Source: Tardiphaga robiniae
GTDB taxonomy: Bacteria; Pseudomonadota; Alphaproteobacteria; Rhizobiales; Xanthobacteraceae
Reading direction: 5' to 3'
Assembly (NCBI RefSeq): GCF_013359755.1
Contig: NZ_JABMCJ010000056.1
Location: 1-42,379, forward strand
Length of the DNA: 42,379 bases
The position numbers and the translations under genes are program-made. The notes beneath the pieces were generated by a model, which was not told the DNA's origin, did not search any database, and saw nothing but the letters and a program-made list of their open reading frames with translations. Shown here piece by piece: positions 35,290-42,379 of this stretch. Numbering within the stretch: position 1 is the first letter of the stretch; every line of letters begins with the position of its first letter.

Positions 35290-35590
35290 ATAAGGCGGCT
35301 CCTACCCGCGGAAACAGCAAGACGCTACACGGGAGGCTGCAGTTTTCGCCTTCTCATGCAGCATGACAAGGGCGAACTTGCTGGTCCGGTCGATCGTCAC
35401 GAACATGGACAGCCTACCCTGCTCGGTCCGAACCTCCGCGAGGTCGACGTGGAAGCAGCCAATCGGATAGCCGTGGAGCTTACTCCGTTTGGTTTGTCGT
35501 CTTCGACATCTGGCAATCGTTAGATGCCGTGGTGCTGGAGGCAGCGGTGCAACGATGATCGCGCAACGTGGCTCGCCGCCCAACGCTTCA
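35290..35590 (-). pseudogene. IS481-type transposase fragment
   Basis: On the minus strand the translation contains YPIGCFHVDLAEVRTEQGRL, then SMFVTIDRTSKFALVMLHEKA, matching the start of the DDE catalytic domain of IS481/integrase-core transposases (first catalytic Asp in HVDLAEV, second near IDRTSKFA). Upstream, LPPAPRHLTIARC appears in a shifted frame relative to the expected LQHHGI, showing a frameshift. N-terminal HTH and C-terminal DDE parts are missing. No terminal inverted repeats were found. Confidence 0.8.
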
Positions 35591-36841
35591 TCATCCCACT
35601 TGTATGCGGACGCCCTTGGCGCCGTTGAGGAGCCTCCTCAAGTGATAGTTTGCGAGCGGATCATCGGCATGCATGCCTACCAGTGCGGCGAAGGCCGGCA
35701 CAGCGTCGACGTCATCTCCCTCGAGCTTTGCAAAAGCGGTCACATATTGTGTCGTGGTCGAGGCGTCGCACTCTGCCGCCGATAAGGGCTCGTGGGCGCG
35801 CAACGGCTCGCTCCGTCCGCGCAGGACAAGATCGCCGATCACTCGCCCCCTGAATTCCTGTGCCTCGCTCGCGATGGCGTCGCTGACACAGATCCGTGTG
35901 CCCAGTGCCTTGTTTGCGGCTTCGAGACGCGCAGCGGTATTGATGGTGTCTCCATAGGCCGTGTAGTCGAAGAAGCGATCGCCGCCGAAATTACCGACCA
36001 GCGCGGGGCCCGCGTGAACGCCTATGCGCGTGGTGCCGAAATCGACGCCCTTTTGCTTCCAGCGCTCGCGGAACGACTCGGCCCAACGATCGAGGTCCCG
36101 CGCGCATGCCACGGCGCGCGTCGCATAGTCGGCCTGGTCGCCTGGTGCATTGAAAAGGACCTGAATCGCATCGCCGATCACTTTGGCCACGGTTCCCTCG
36201 TGGTCGAAAACAACGCCGGTCAGCCCGCCGACATATTCGTTGAGCAACTCCGCCAGCACTTCCGTATCGGTGGTCTCGACCAGCGAGGTAAAGCTGGTGA
36301 CATCGGTGAATATCACGGCGACGTCGCGCCAGCGCACCTGCATGCCGTCGCTACCATCTCCGACGACGAGGCGCTTGGCGAGCTCGGGAGAAAAATAGCG
36401 TGACAACGACGCGTGGGCGCGTTCCGCTTCCCCCTGGCGGCGGCGTGCCTCGCGTAAGACCTCAATGTGACAGAGAGTCTTTTGGATTGTCGTTTCCAGG
36501 TCCGTGAAATCGATTGGCTTAGTTACGAAATCAAACGCGCCACGATTCATCGCCGTCCGTATGTTGCACATATCGCCGTAAGCCGAGACAACGATAGCAA
36601 ATTTCTTGTCCTCTCGTTCCTGTAGCTTAGCTAGCAACGAAAGACCGTCCATGCGCGGCATGTTGATGTCTAGGACCACAAGATCGACATGTGGATGCTG
36701 CTCGATCGATTCAAGCGCCTCGACACCGTCGCGCGCGAACACGAAGCTAATGAGTCGTTCGCGAATCTGTCTCCGGAATCTTTGGAGGACAAGCGTCTCC
36801 AGATCTGGCTCGTCATCGACCACGAGAACCGTAGCGGTCAT
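35591..36841 (-). CDS. Response regulator with class III adenylate cyclase domain
   Basis: A 416-residue two-domain output protein. The receiver domain spans residues 1-125 with acidic Asp9/Asp10, phospho-acceptor Asp58 (LDINMP) and Lys108 (TKPI). A short linker leads to a cyclase domain (about 170-355). Metal Asp180 (FTDVTSF) and Asp224 (VIGDAIQ), Lys220, and the NTAARLE segment with transition-state Asn and Arg are all present, so it should be active and make cAMP. The ATG overlaps the stop of the upstream receiver gene. The C-terminal 60 residues form a small helical tail. Confidence 0.92.
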   Translation of the reverse strand: MTATVLVVDDEPDLETLVLQRFRRQIRERLISFVFARDGVEALESIEQHPHVDLVVLDINMPRMDGLSLLAKLQEREDKKFAIVVSAYGDMCNIRTAMNRGAFDFVTKPIDFTDLETTIQKTLCHIEVLREARRRQGEAERAHASLSRYFSPELAKRLVVGDGSDGMQVRWRDVAVIFTDVTSFTSLVETTDTEVLAELLNEYVGGLTGVVFDHEGTVAKVIGDAIQVLFNAPGDQADYATRAVACARDLDRWAESFRERWKQKGVDFGTTRIGVHAGPALVGNFGGDRFFDYTAYGDTINTAARLEAANKALGTRICVSDAIASEAQEFRGRVIGDLVLRGRSEPLRAHEPLSAAECDASTTTQYVTAFAKLEGDDVDAVPAFAALVGMHADDPLANYHLRRLLNGAKGVRIQVG

Positions 36842-37227
36842 GCCGCCTCTTCCAGTCTCGCCTCGATCACCTGACGGACCTGACCGAAGTCGATCGGCTT
36901 GGTCAATAGAGCTTGCGCACCGCGTTCCAGTGCCTCCTTGCGTGTGTCGGGATCTCCATAGGCCGTGATCATGATCACGGGAACGTCGGGCCGACGTGCA
37001 CGCACCTCCGGCAGCATTTCGAGCCCGCTCATCCCGGGCATGTTGATGTCGGAGAGAATGAGAATAAGCGTTTGCTCGCCGCTATCAGAAATGCGGCTAA
37101 GAGCCTGCGCCGCCGAACCAGCGAAGTCCATTATAAAGCGCCGAGCGCGAAGATCGCGACGAAAGTTCTGGCGAAACAGGGCCTCAAGATCGGGCTCGTC
37201 GTCTACAACAAGAACCAATACAGTCAT
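36838..37227 (-). CDS. Single-domain response regulator
   Basis: A 129-residue CheY-like receiver with no output domain. The acidic pair is Asp9/Asp10, phospho-acceptor Asp60 (LSDINMPGMSG), Thr in MITAYGD and Lys in LTKPIDF. It overlaps the histidine-kinase gene before it and the receiver-cyclase gene after it by four bases each. It may be a phosphate sink, a relay, or a feedback partner between the kinase and the cyclase. Confidence 0.93.
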   Translation of the reverse strand: MTVLVLVVDDEPDLEALFRQNFRRDLRARRFIMDFAGSAAQALSRISDSGEQTLILILSDINMPGMSGLEMLPEVRARRPDVPVIMITAYGDPDTRKEALERGAQALLTKPIDFGQVRQVIEARLEEAA

Positions 37228-38711
37228 AGTTGTCTCCTTTTACTGCGAGAAAGACCGATGTTACGCGGCAGGATGATGGTGAACTCAGTGAATTCACTCG
37301 GCTCGCTCTCGACATCGATTGTGCCGCCATGTTGCTTCACAATGATGTCGTGGCTCATGGACAGCCCTAGGCCTGTCCCTTCGCCCGGCGGCTTAGTTGT
37401 GAAGAACGGATTGAACATCTTCTCTTTCACTTCGGGAGGAATACCTACGCCATTGTCTCGGATGCGGATTTCGACGTACTCCCCGCGATTGCGCGTGGCG
37501 ACGCTGAGCGCCGGTTCAAACTCAGGGCCGCTGTCGCTACACCGCTCGGCCACAGCGTAGAAGCCGTTCGAAAAGAGGTTCAGCAGCACCCGTGTGATTT
37601 CCTGCGGAAACACATCGGCGACGCCGGTTTCCGAATCGAATTCGCGTCCGAGGGTCACGTTGAACTGCGGCTTCTCGGTCCGAGCTCCATGATAAGCAAG
37701 ATTGAGGCTCTCCTCGACCAACGCATTTATGTCGGCATACCGGTGCTCGCCGCCGCCGCCACGCGAATGCAGGAGCATGTTCTTGACGGTCGAATCGGCG
37801 CGCTTGCCGTGCTGCACGATCTTGTGAAGGTTGTCCGTTAGAATTCCGCTCAGCTCGGCGAGCTCGTCGCGGATGCCATCCGGCAGCTTAACCGGCGCGA
37901 GAACTTCATTCAGCTCGCTCATCAGTTCGGCTGAGAGTGCCGCGAAATTATTGATGAAGTTGAGTGGGTTTTTAATCTCGTGCGCAATGCCGGCGGTGAG
38001 TTGACCGAGCGATATAAGCTTTTCCGTCTGCACTAGGCGGTCCTGTGCGGCGCGCAACTCGTCGAGAGACTTGGCGAGCTCCTTCGTGCGGGCCTGGAGC
38101 TGCTCGAACAGCCGCGCGTTCTCGATCGCAATCACGGCCTGGTCGGCGAATGTCTTAAGAAGGTTGATCTGGCTATCCGTGAACGCTCCGGGTTCGGCGC
38201 GCGAGACTCCGATCGTGCCTATCGCCATGCCTTTACGGAGCATGGGTACGACCACGATACTTCGATAACCCCTGGCACGCGCCATGTTCTTGATCGACGG
38301 ATGGACCCCAGGTTCGGTCTCGATATCGGAGCGGAAAGCGATTGTCGACGTGAGCGCGACCCGGCTATGAATACTAGACGAGGTGAGCGGTGCAGGAAAT
38401 GAGGTTCGGATCTCCTCGTCACCGACCTCGCTTCCCGCCGTACAAGTCGCCAGATGAAGCATATCATCGACGACACGAGTCACGAGCGCCGTTTGGCCGG
38501 CGAGCAGCCGCCGCGAGCTTTCAGAGATGACGTCGAACACCGGCTGCACATCCGTCGGTGAACTGGCAATGACATTGAGGATCCCTGCGGTGACGGTCTG
38601 CCGCTCCAAAGCTATCGCCAGCTCGCTTTGGAGGCGGTCGTTCTCGACTGCTCCCCGCTGCAGCTGCTGTTCAAGCTCGTCGAGCCTATGCCTCAAGTCA
38701 GCATCCATCAT
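37224..38711 (-). CDS. GAF-domain sensor histidine kinase
   Basis: A soluble kinase of about 495 residues from ATG 38711 (ATG 38708 next; the frame is open to 38765). The N-terminal coiled coil is at residues 5-40, the GAF domain at about 45-200, and a coiled linker at 200-230. A HisKA-like domain carries His244 in AGIAHEIKNPLNF. The ATPase domain has an N box near LFSNGFYAVAE, G1 DNGVGIPPE and G2 GTGLGLSMSHD. No membrane segment is seen, so it senses a cytoplasmic signal. It heads an overlapping operon with the two receiver proteins. Confidence 0.92.
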   Translation of the reverse strand: MMDADLRHRLDELEQQLQRGAVENDRLQSELAIALERQTVTAGILNVIASSPTDVQPVFDVISESSRRLLAGQTALVTRVVDDMLHLATCTAGSEVGDEEIRTSFPAPLTSSSIHSRVALTSTIAFRSDIETEPGVHPSIKNMARARGYRSIVVVPMLRKGMAIGTIGVSRAEPGAFTDSQINLLKTFADQAVIAIENARLFEQLQARTKELAKSLDELRAAQDRLVQTEKLISLGQLTAGIAHEIKNPLNFINNFAALSAELMSELNEVLAPVKLPDGIRDELAELSGILTDNLHKIVQHGKRADSTVKNMLLHSRGGGGEHRYADINALVEESLNLAYHGARTEKPQFNVTLGREFDSETGVADVFPQEITRVLLNLFSNGFYAVAERCSDSGPEFEPALSVATRNRGEYVEIRIRDNGVGIPPEVKEKMFNPFFTTKPPGEGTGLGLSMSHDIIVKQHGGTIDVESEPSEFTEFTIILPRNIGLSRSKRRQL

Positions 38712-38722
38712 CGCTACCGGGT

Positions 38723-38839
38723 TCAGGGCCAGACTTCCTTCGCAACTACATGGCCTACTATCCATTCCGAGGATGAGCCAACAAGCCGGACGATCCCGGA
38801 GCTCCCGCCCGTCATGATGATCACCTTTTCACTTTGCAT
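38723..38839 (-). CDS. Short ORF with SDR-like start, 38 residues (leader or remnant)
   Basis: The ATG at 38839-38837 has an excellent GAGGAGG six bases upstream. The product starts MQSEKVIIMTGGSSGIVRLV, which looks like the first strand and glycine motif of a short-chain dehydrogenase. It then diverges and stops at 38723-38725, 11 bases before the kinase ATG. It may be a truncated SDR gene whose translation now couples to the kinase, or a small leader peptide. I rate it as uncertain. Confidence 0.45.
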   Translation of the reverse strand: MQSEKVIIMTGGSSGIVRLVGSSSEWIVGHVVAKEVWP

Positions 38840-39218
38840 ATTCAGCCTCCTCACAGGCATGATCGACGGTAGACGAGCGCGATGGGAGTAGTGCGAATGC
38901 AACAATGATCAGTGCGCTGGAAGGAAACACGCCTAATCCCCTGCTAACGGGACCACGGTTGCGGCAACGACACCTCTTGTTACGAATCCGTGCCGGCGAC
39001 CAAACGAGCAATTCAGCGACGTTGAGCCGCGCGGCAACAGAGGATGGCATGCCGAAAAAAGGTCCGTCGCCGACAAGACAGCGTTGATGGTGCTGAGCAG
39101 GGACGGCGGCTTCGCTTCCAGGACGGACTGCTCGGCCGTGTCCGCTGAAACCGCCGATCTTGATAACAAGAGACCTATTGCAAGTACGGATATTTGCGGT
39201 CGCTCCGACTAAAAGTCG
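38840..39218. other. Non-coding region upstream of the kinase operon
   Basis: 379 bp between the end of bdhA (39219) and the short ORF upstream of the kinase. It should hold the promoter of the kinase operon and a terminator for bdhA. No clear hairpin with T-run and no gene was found. Confidence 0.4.
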
Positions 39219-40001
39219 CTACTGCGCGGTCCAGCCACCGTCGACTGAGATCGCCGTTCCAGTGATCTGATCGGCGGCAGACGAACACAGGAACGCAACG
39301 GTGCCCCCAAGCTGTTCCGGAGAAACGAATTCGAGAGATGGCTGCTTCTCGGCCAGGAGTGTCCTGGCGGCTTCCGCCTGGTTAATACCCCTTTGCGCAG
39401 CGATGTCATCGATCTGCTTGTCGACCAGGGGCGTTCGTACCCAGCCTGGACAGACCGCGTTGCACGTGACCCCACTCCCTGCGGTCTCCAGGCCGACCAC
39501 TTTGGTCAGACCGATCAGCCCGTGCTTGGCCGCGACGTAGGCAGCCTTGTGAGTTGAAGCAACGAGGCCGTGTGTGGAAGCGATGTTGATGATCCGCCCC
39601 CAGCGCTGCTTCTTCATCTGGGGCACCGCAGCGGCAATACCGTGGAACGCGGCCGACAGATTGATCGCCAGGATCGCATTCCACTTGGCGGTCGGGAATT
39701 CTTCTACCGGCGCAGTGAACTGAATGCCAGCATTGTTCACGAGGATGTCGAGCCGGCCGAATTTATCAACTGCCGCTGCGATCAGCCCGCGCACGGCATC
39801 CTCCTTCGACATATCTGCGCCATCGTAAAGCACGCGCACGCCATGCTCACGCTCGATCCCGCTGCGGATCGCCTCGATCTCGCTGGCTTCTCCGAAGCCG
39901 TTCAACATGATGTCGGCTCGGAGCTTGGCCAGCTCCCTGGCGACGCCAAGACCAATACCGCTAGTCGATCCGGTGACGATGGCTACTTTACCCTTCAACA
40001 T
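39219..40001 (-). CDS. bdhA: 3-hydroxybutyrate dehydrogenase
   Basis: A 260-residue SDR interconverting 3-hydroxybutyrate and acetoacetate with NAD. Its features are TGSTSGIG (residues 10-17), NNAGIQF, catalytic Ser142 (IASTHG), Tyr155 and Lys159 (AYVAAKHG), and the C-terminal GTAISVDGGWTAQ typical of BdhA. The start at 40001 (MLKGKVAIVTG) has AAAGGAA upstream; the open frame extends further to 40076 but without a better start. Acetoacetate, its product, is the substrate of the decarboxylase gene two genes upstream. Confidence 0.93.
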   Translation of the reverse strand: MLKGKVAIVTGSTSGIGLGVARELAKLRADIMLNGFGEASEIEAIRSGIEREHGVRVLYDGADMSKEDAVRGLIAAAVDKFGRLDILVNNAGIQFTAPVEEFPTAKWNAILAINLSAAFHGIAAAVPQMKKQRWGRIINIASTHGLVASTHKAAYVAAKHGLIGLTKVVGLETAGSGVTCNAVCPGWVRTPLVDKQIDDIAAQRGINQAEAARTLLAEKQPSLEFVSPEQLGGTVAFLCSSAADQITGTAISVDGGWTAQ

Positions 40002-40044
40002 GGGAATTCCTTTCGATGCTTTGAGAGTCAGGCTTGACGAGAGA

Positions 40045-41220
40045 TCAGTCGCGGCGGTGGATGTCGTGGGTGACAATGCCGAGTTCGGGAGCCGGCGGGT
40101 CGAGCCGCCGCGGATCGGCCAGTGTGCGGCGGATATCCTCCAAACCGCTCTGCCAATGCGCCCGCATTGCGCTCAACCCGAATTCGTAATCCTTTGAATG
40201 GCGCTCGTAGATCTTGGATTGGTAGATCAGATGGATAATGTTGCAGGAGCGATGGCGAGCCATCTCCGCGATGACGCGAATTTCTGGATCCTGCTTTGCG
40301 CTATCGGGAAGCATTTCAAGCATCCGATGCAACGCTTGACGCATTTTCTGCATCCACAGCGCCTGATCTGTGATGGCGCGCGTGCGGCTGGAATACTGAA
40401 TGTCTTTCTGGCGACTCGACACCTCCATCATATCGTTCGGCACGCGGCCACGCGCCGACCAGAGATCTACCTGGAAAGTCAGCGTGTCGCGCGGCTCGCT
40501 CGACAGGACCCGAGACAGAGGCGTGTTTGAGACGACGCCGCCGTCCCAATAGTGCTCGCCATCGACCTCGACCGCAGGGAAGCCCGGCGGCAGCGCCCCA
40601 GATGCCATGAAATGGTTCGGTCCAAGTCGGCGTTCAGCCGTGTCGAAGTAGGTCAAGTTTCCCGTGCGGACGTTAACCGCACCGACACTGACGCGCACCT
40701 CCCCTGCGTTCAGCCGGTCAAAGTCGACAAGCCGCTCCAGCGTCTGCCGCAATGGTGACGTATCGTAGAAGCTCGTCGCCGCGCTGCCCGGGAAGGGCGA
40801 AAGGAACGGCGGCGGGAAGCGTGGTTTAAAAAAGCCGGGTTGCCCCTGGAATAGGGCTCTCATCGCCGCAAGAGCATTGTGCGCCGAACGCAGATCGAAG
40901 GTGAAGGGCATCGCATTGGCGAGCCCCTCGCCGGCCGGCCACGCGACCGGTGCAGCGCAGATACTCTCCCAGAACTTGCGCAGCCGTTCGACCCGCTCGG
41001 CCTCGGGCGATCCGGCTATAATGGCGGCGTTGAGTGCGCCGATCGAGATGCCGGCCAAAAAATTGGGCCGTATGCCAGCTTCGTGCAGGCCCTCATAGAC
41101 GCCAGCTTGATAGGCACCAAGCGCGCCACCTCCCTGCAGCACCAAGGCCACAACCTCGTATGGTAGCGACTTTGTCTGCTGCGGCACAGGATCGGTTTGT
41201 TCACGTATGACGTTTAGCAT
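40045..41220 (-). CDS. Patatin-like phospholipase (with DUF3734-type C-terminus)
   Basis: A 391-residue acyl hydrolase with a Ser-Asp dyad. The oxyanion loop GGGALGAYQAG is at residues 30-40, the nucleophile Ser59 in AGISIGALNAA and Asp226 in WDGG. The C-terminal 120 residues match the extension of DUF3734 patatins. It lies between adc and bdhA on the same strand, a combination that suggests hydrolysis of a storage polymer or membrane ester yielding hydroxybutyrate, but that role is inferred. Confidence 0.9.
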   Translation of the reverse strand: MLNVIREQTDPVPQQTKSLPYEVVALVLQGGGALGAYQAGVYEGLHEAGIRPNFLAGISIGALNAAIIAGSPEAERVERLRKFWESICAAPVAWPAGEGLANAMPFTFDLRSAHNALAAMRALFQGQPGFFKPRFPPPFLSPFPGSAATSFYDTSPLRQTLERLVDFDRLNAGEVRVSVGAVNVRTGNLTYFDTAERRLGPNHFMASGALPPGFPAVEVDGEHYWDGGVVSNTPLSRVLSSEPRDTLTFQVDLWSARGRVPNDMMEVSSRQKDIQYSSRTRAITDQALWMQKMRQALHRMLEMLPDSAKQDPEIRVIAEMARHRSCNIIHLIYQSKIYERHSKDYEFGLSAMRAHWQSGLEDIRRTLADPRRLDPPAPELGIVTHDIHRRD

Positions 41221-41253
41221 TTCTGAAACTCCGAGTATGAGAACTGGTCTCGA

Positions 41254-42054
41254 TCAGCCAGCATTTGCCTCGATCAAGACGTCAGAGCCTGGGTCGGGGC
41301 GCAGTACTCCTTGGCCAGGCACCAAGTAGTCATGGACTACGCTGCCGAGCCCCAGGGTCAGGTCCGCAACGAGATGCTTGGCGGAGAGAACCTGAAGCAC
41401 CGGCAGGTCGGCGATAGGCGCAAGGGCATGCGAGAACAGGTCCAGAGTGGCCGGCCCGGTCCACGCACCCTTCACGGTGATGTCTTCGAGGTAGAAACGC
41501 ACCAGCTCGCAAATACGCGGCGTTCCATCGACATGCGGAATAATCTTGAGCAGGAAATTGGGAGCAGCGAGCTTTCTAGCTTCTGCTACCGTGTCGAGGG
41601 CGCGGTGCTTGTAGCCCATGGTGCCGGTCGCAACACGGACCGAGCCGTAGGTCAAGGTGCCGACCAGCGTGTCGATCTCGACTTCGAGCTTCGGCTGGGC
41701 TAGCTTTTTGGGAAAGCCCCACAGCTCGCGCCCGCCTGCGATCGGCGGATGATCGTTGAGGAACATCTGATGGGTGAAGCCGCCAAGCTGGCCCTTGTAA
41801 GATACGGGAATAACTTGGCCGCTCTCGGTGTAGTCACCGAAGCCCGTTGAATCAGGCATGCGGATGAACTCGTAGTTCACCACCGGTTCGGTCAGCTCCA
41901 GCGGCTCCGGCACCACACGGCGCAGCGCCTCGGGATCGGTTCGGTACTGAATGATGAAGTATTCGCGGTTGACAAAGCGGTAGGGGCCCGGAGGAAAGGC
42001 CGGACTGATCAGGGGCATCGCGAACGACGATGCGCGCACGGTCTCATTTTTCAT
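41254..42054 (-). CDS. adc: Acetoacetate decarboxylase
   Basis: A 266-residue enzyme decarboxylating acetoacetate to acetone and CO2 through a Schiff base. The active-site pair Lys116-Lys117 lies in [12 protein letters not shown], as Lys115-Lys116 in the clostridial enzyme. Arg and Glu residues typical of the family are in [15 protein letters not shown]. The ATG at 42054 is 73 nt after the end of the NADH dehydrogenase. The open frame runs further upstream into that gene and is not real there. Together with BdhA it forms a 3-hydroxybutyrate-to-acetone route. Confidence 0.93.
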   Translation of the reverse strand: MKNETVRASSFAMPLISPAFPPGPYRFVNREYFIIQYRTDPEALRRVVPEPLELTEPVVNYEFIRMPDSTGFGDYTESGQVIPVSYKGQLGGFTHQMFLNDHPPIAGGRELWGFPKKLAQPKLEVEIDTLVGTLTYGSVRVATGTMGYKHRALDTVAEARKLAAPNFLLKIIPHVDGTPRICELVRFYLEDITVKGAWTGPATLDLFSHALAPIADLPVLQVLSAKHLVADLTLGLGSVVHDYLVPGQGVLRPDPGSDVLIEANAG

Positions 42055-42127
42055 TCGGTGAGCTCCAGGTTTGTCGATCATGAGCGACCGCGCTCGTCCG
42101 TGGAGCGCGATCTGATTATGCGAAGCG

Positions 42128-42379
42128 CTAGACCTCAGAGACATGCTCTGGATCGGCCGCTGCGAGCGCCGCGGCGCGCTCAGCGCGCGGCGGATAAATC
42201 CACACGGTGTTGATTTCGTGCTTGGTCTTCTTGGCCACGTCGCCGACCATCTCCACCTTTCGATCCCAGCCGCGCGTGAACAGCGCGCCCGCCGCGCCGA
42301 GATCGAGGCAAGTGACATAAGCCTTCTGGTGATATGGCTTCGTCGCCACACCGAGCAATTCGGCGGCGGCATTGTTGCC
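42128..42379 (-). CDS. FAD-dependent NADH dehydrogenase (NDH-2-like), C-terminal part; gene starts at 1020 across the junction
   Basis: The minus-strand frame is open to the end of the window, and 42314-42379 duplicates 1-66. It encodes the last part of the flavoprotein that starts at 1020: [25 protein letters not shown], which is typical of NDH-2 C-termini. It stops at 42128-42130. The frame agrees exactly with that entering base 1 (codon 326 starts at 45, equal to 42358). Confidence 0.9.
   Translation of the reverse strand, partial: GNNAAAELLGVATKPYHQKAYVTCLDLGAAGALFTRGWDRKVEMVGDVAKKTKHEINTVWIYPPRAERAAALAAADPEHVSEV
42314..42379. repeat. Right copy of 66-bp terminal direct repeat (circle overlap)
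   Basis: Identical to 1-66, base for base. Joining the ends restores one uninterrupted gene and one uninterrupted minus-strand gene row, which is strong internal evidence for circular or tandem topology. Confidence 0.95.

Noticed and set aside
1-42379. CRISPR arrays, rRNA genes, other tRNAs, prophage
   Set aside because: No regularly spaced repeats, no rRNA-like stretches, and no tRNA other than tRNA-Sec were seen on reading both strands.

Overview
The window is GC-rich alphaproteobacterial DNA. The gene content resembles Rhizobiales, perhaps a Bradyrhizobium/Rhodopseudomonas-type genome, but this is a judgement from protein character and not a database result. Its first 66 bases (1-66) are identical to its last 66 (42314-42379). 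A FAD-dependent NADH dehydrogenase gene is whole only when the two ends are joined. The contig therefore closes into a circle of about 42,313 bp: a circular molecule, or one unit of a tandem array. I see no replication initiator, partition, relaxase or conjugation gene. The only mobile-element traces are two dead fragments, a large serine recombinase tail and an IS481-type transposase piece, at 34790-35590.

Layout. (1) Through the junction (2047 down to 1, then 42379 down to 39219, minus strand) runs a probable five-gene unit: Tat-exported alpha/beta hydrolase, NADH dehydrogenase, acetoacetate decarboxylase, patatin-like lipase and 3-hydroxybutyrate dehydrogenase. This suggests ketone-body or polyhydroxybutyrate turnover. 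(2) 2355-7998 holds single accessory genes: a metallo-beta-lactamase-fold hydrolase, an NmrA-like reductase, a secreted cupin, an MscS-type channel, and an AraC regulator divergent from a short-chain dehydrogenase. (3) 8658-19301 is a complete selenium module. On the plus strand lie fdoG (with an in-frame UGA for selenocysteine and a visible SECIS hairpin), fdoH, fdoI, fdhE and selD. Convergent to it on the minus strand lie selA, selB, selC (tRNA-Sec) and a small unknown gene. Everything for a respiratory selenoprotein formate dehydrogenase is present except general housekeeping (serine tRNA ligase, molybdopterin synthesis). (4) 19630-24127, divergent from selA, is a tight operon: an AhpD-like CxxC protein, an acyl-CoA-dehydrogenase-fold protein, and the ATPase, binding protein and permease of a sulfonate/nitrate-type ABC importer. 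Its substrate is unknown.

(5) 24128-28798 is loosely packed: a nitroreductase fragment, a glutathionyl-hydroquinone reductase, a membrane-anchored metallo-hydrolase, a small secreted protein and long non-coding stretches. (6) 28799-34629 is a hydroxyquinol pathway. It comprises a flavin reductase, a SnoaL-like protein, an HpaB/TftD-type FADH2 monooxygenase, maleylacetate reductase and hydroxyquinol 1,2-dioxygenase, with a divergent LysR regulator. It should take a phenol, resorcinol or chloro/nitrophenol through hydroxyquinol and maleylacetate to 3-oxoadipate. (7) 35591-38711 is an overlapping signalling operon: GAF histidine kinase, single-domain receiver, and receiver-adenylate cyclase.

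The region reads as an accessory catabolic block: aromatic breakdown, formate oxidation with its own selenocysteine machinery, and storage-carbon use. The most notable points are the closure into a circle without a visible replicon, the 48-nt overlap of selB with selC, and the uncharacterised importer/oxidoreductase operon beside selA.
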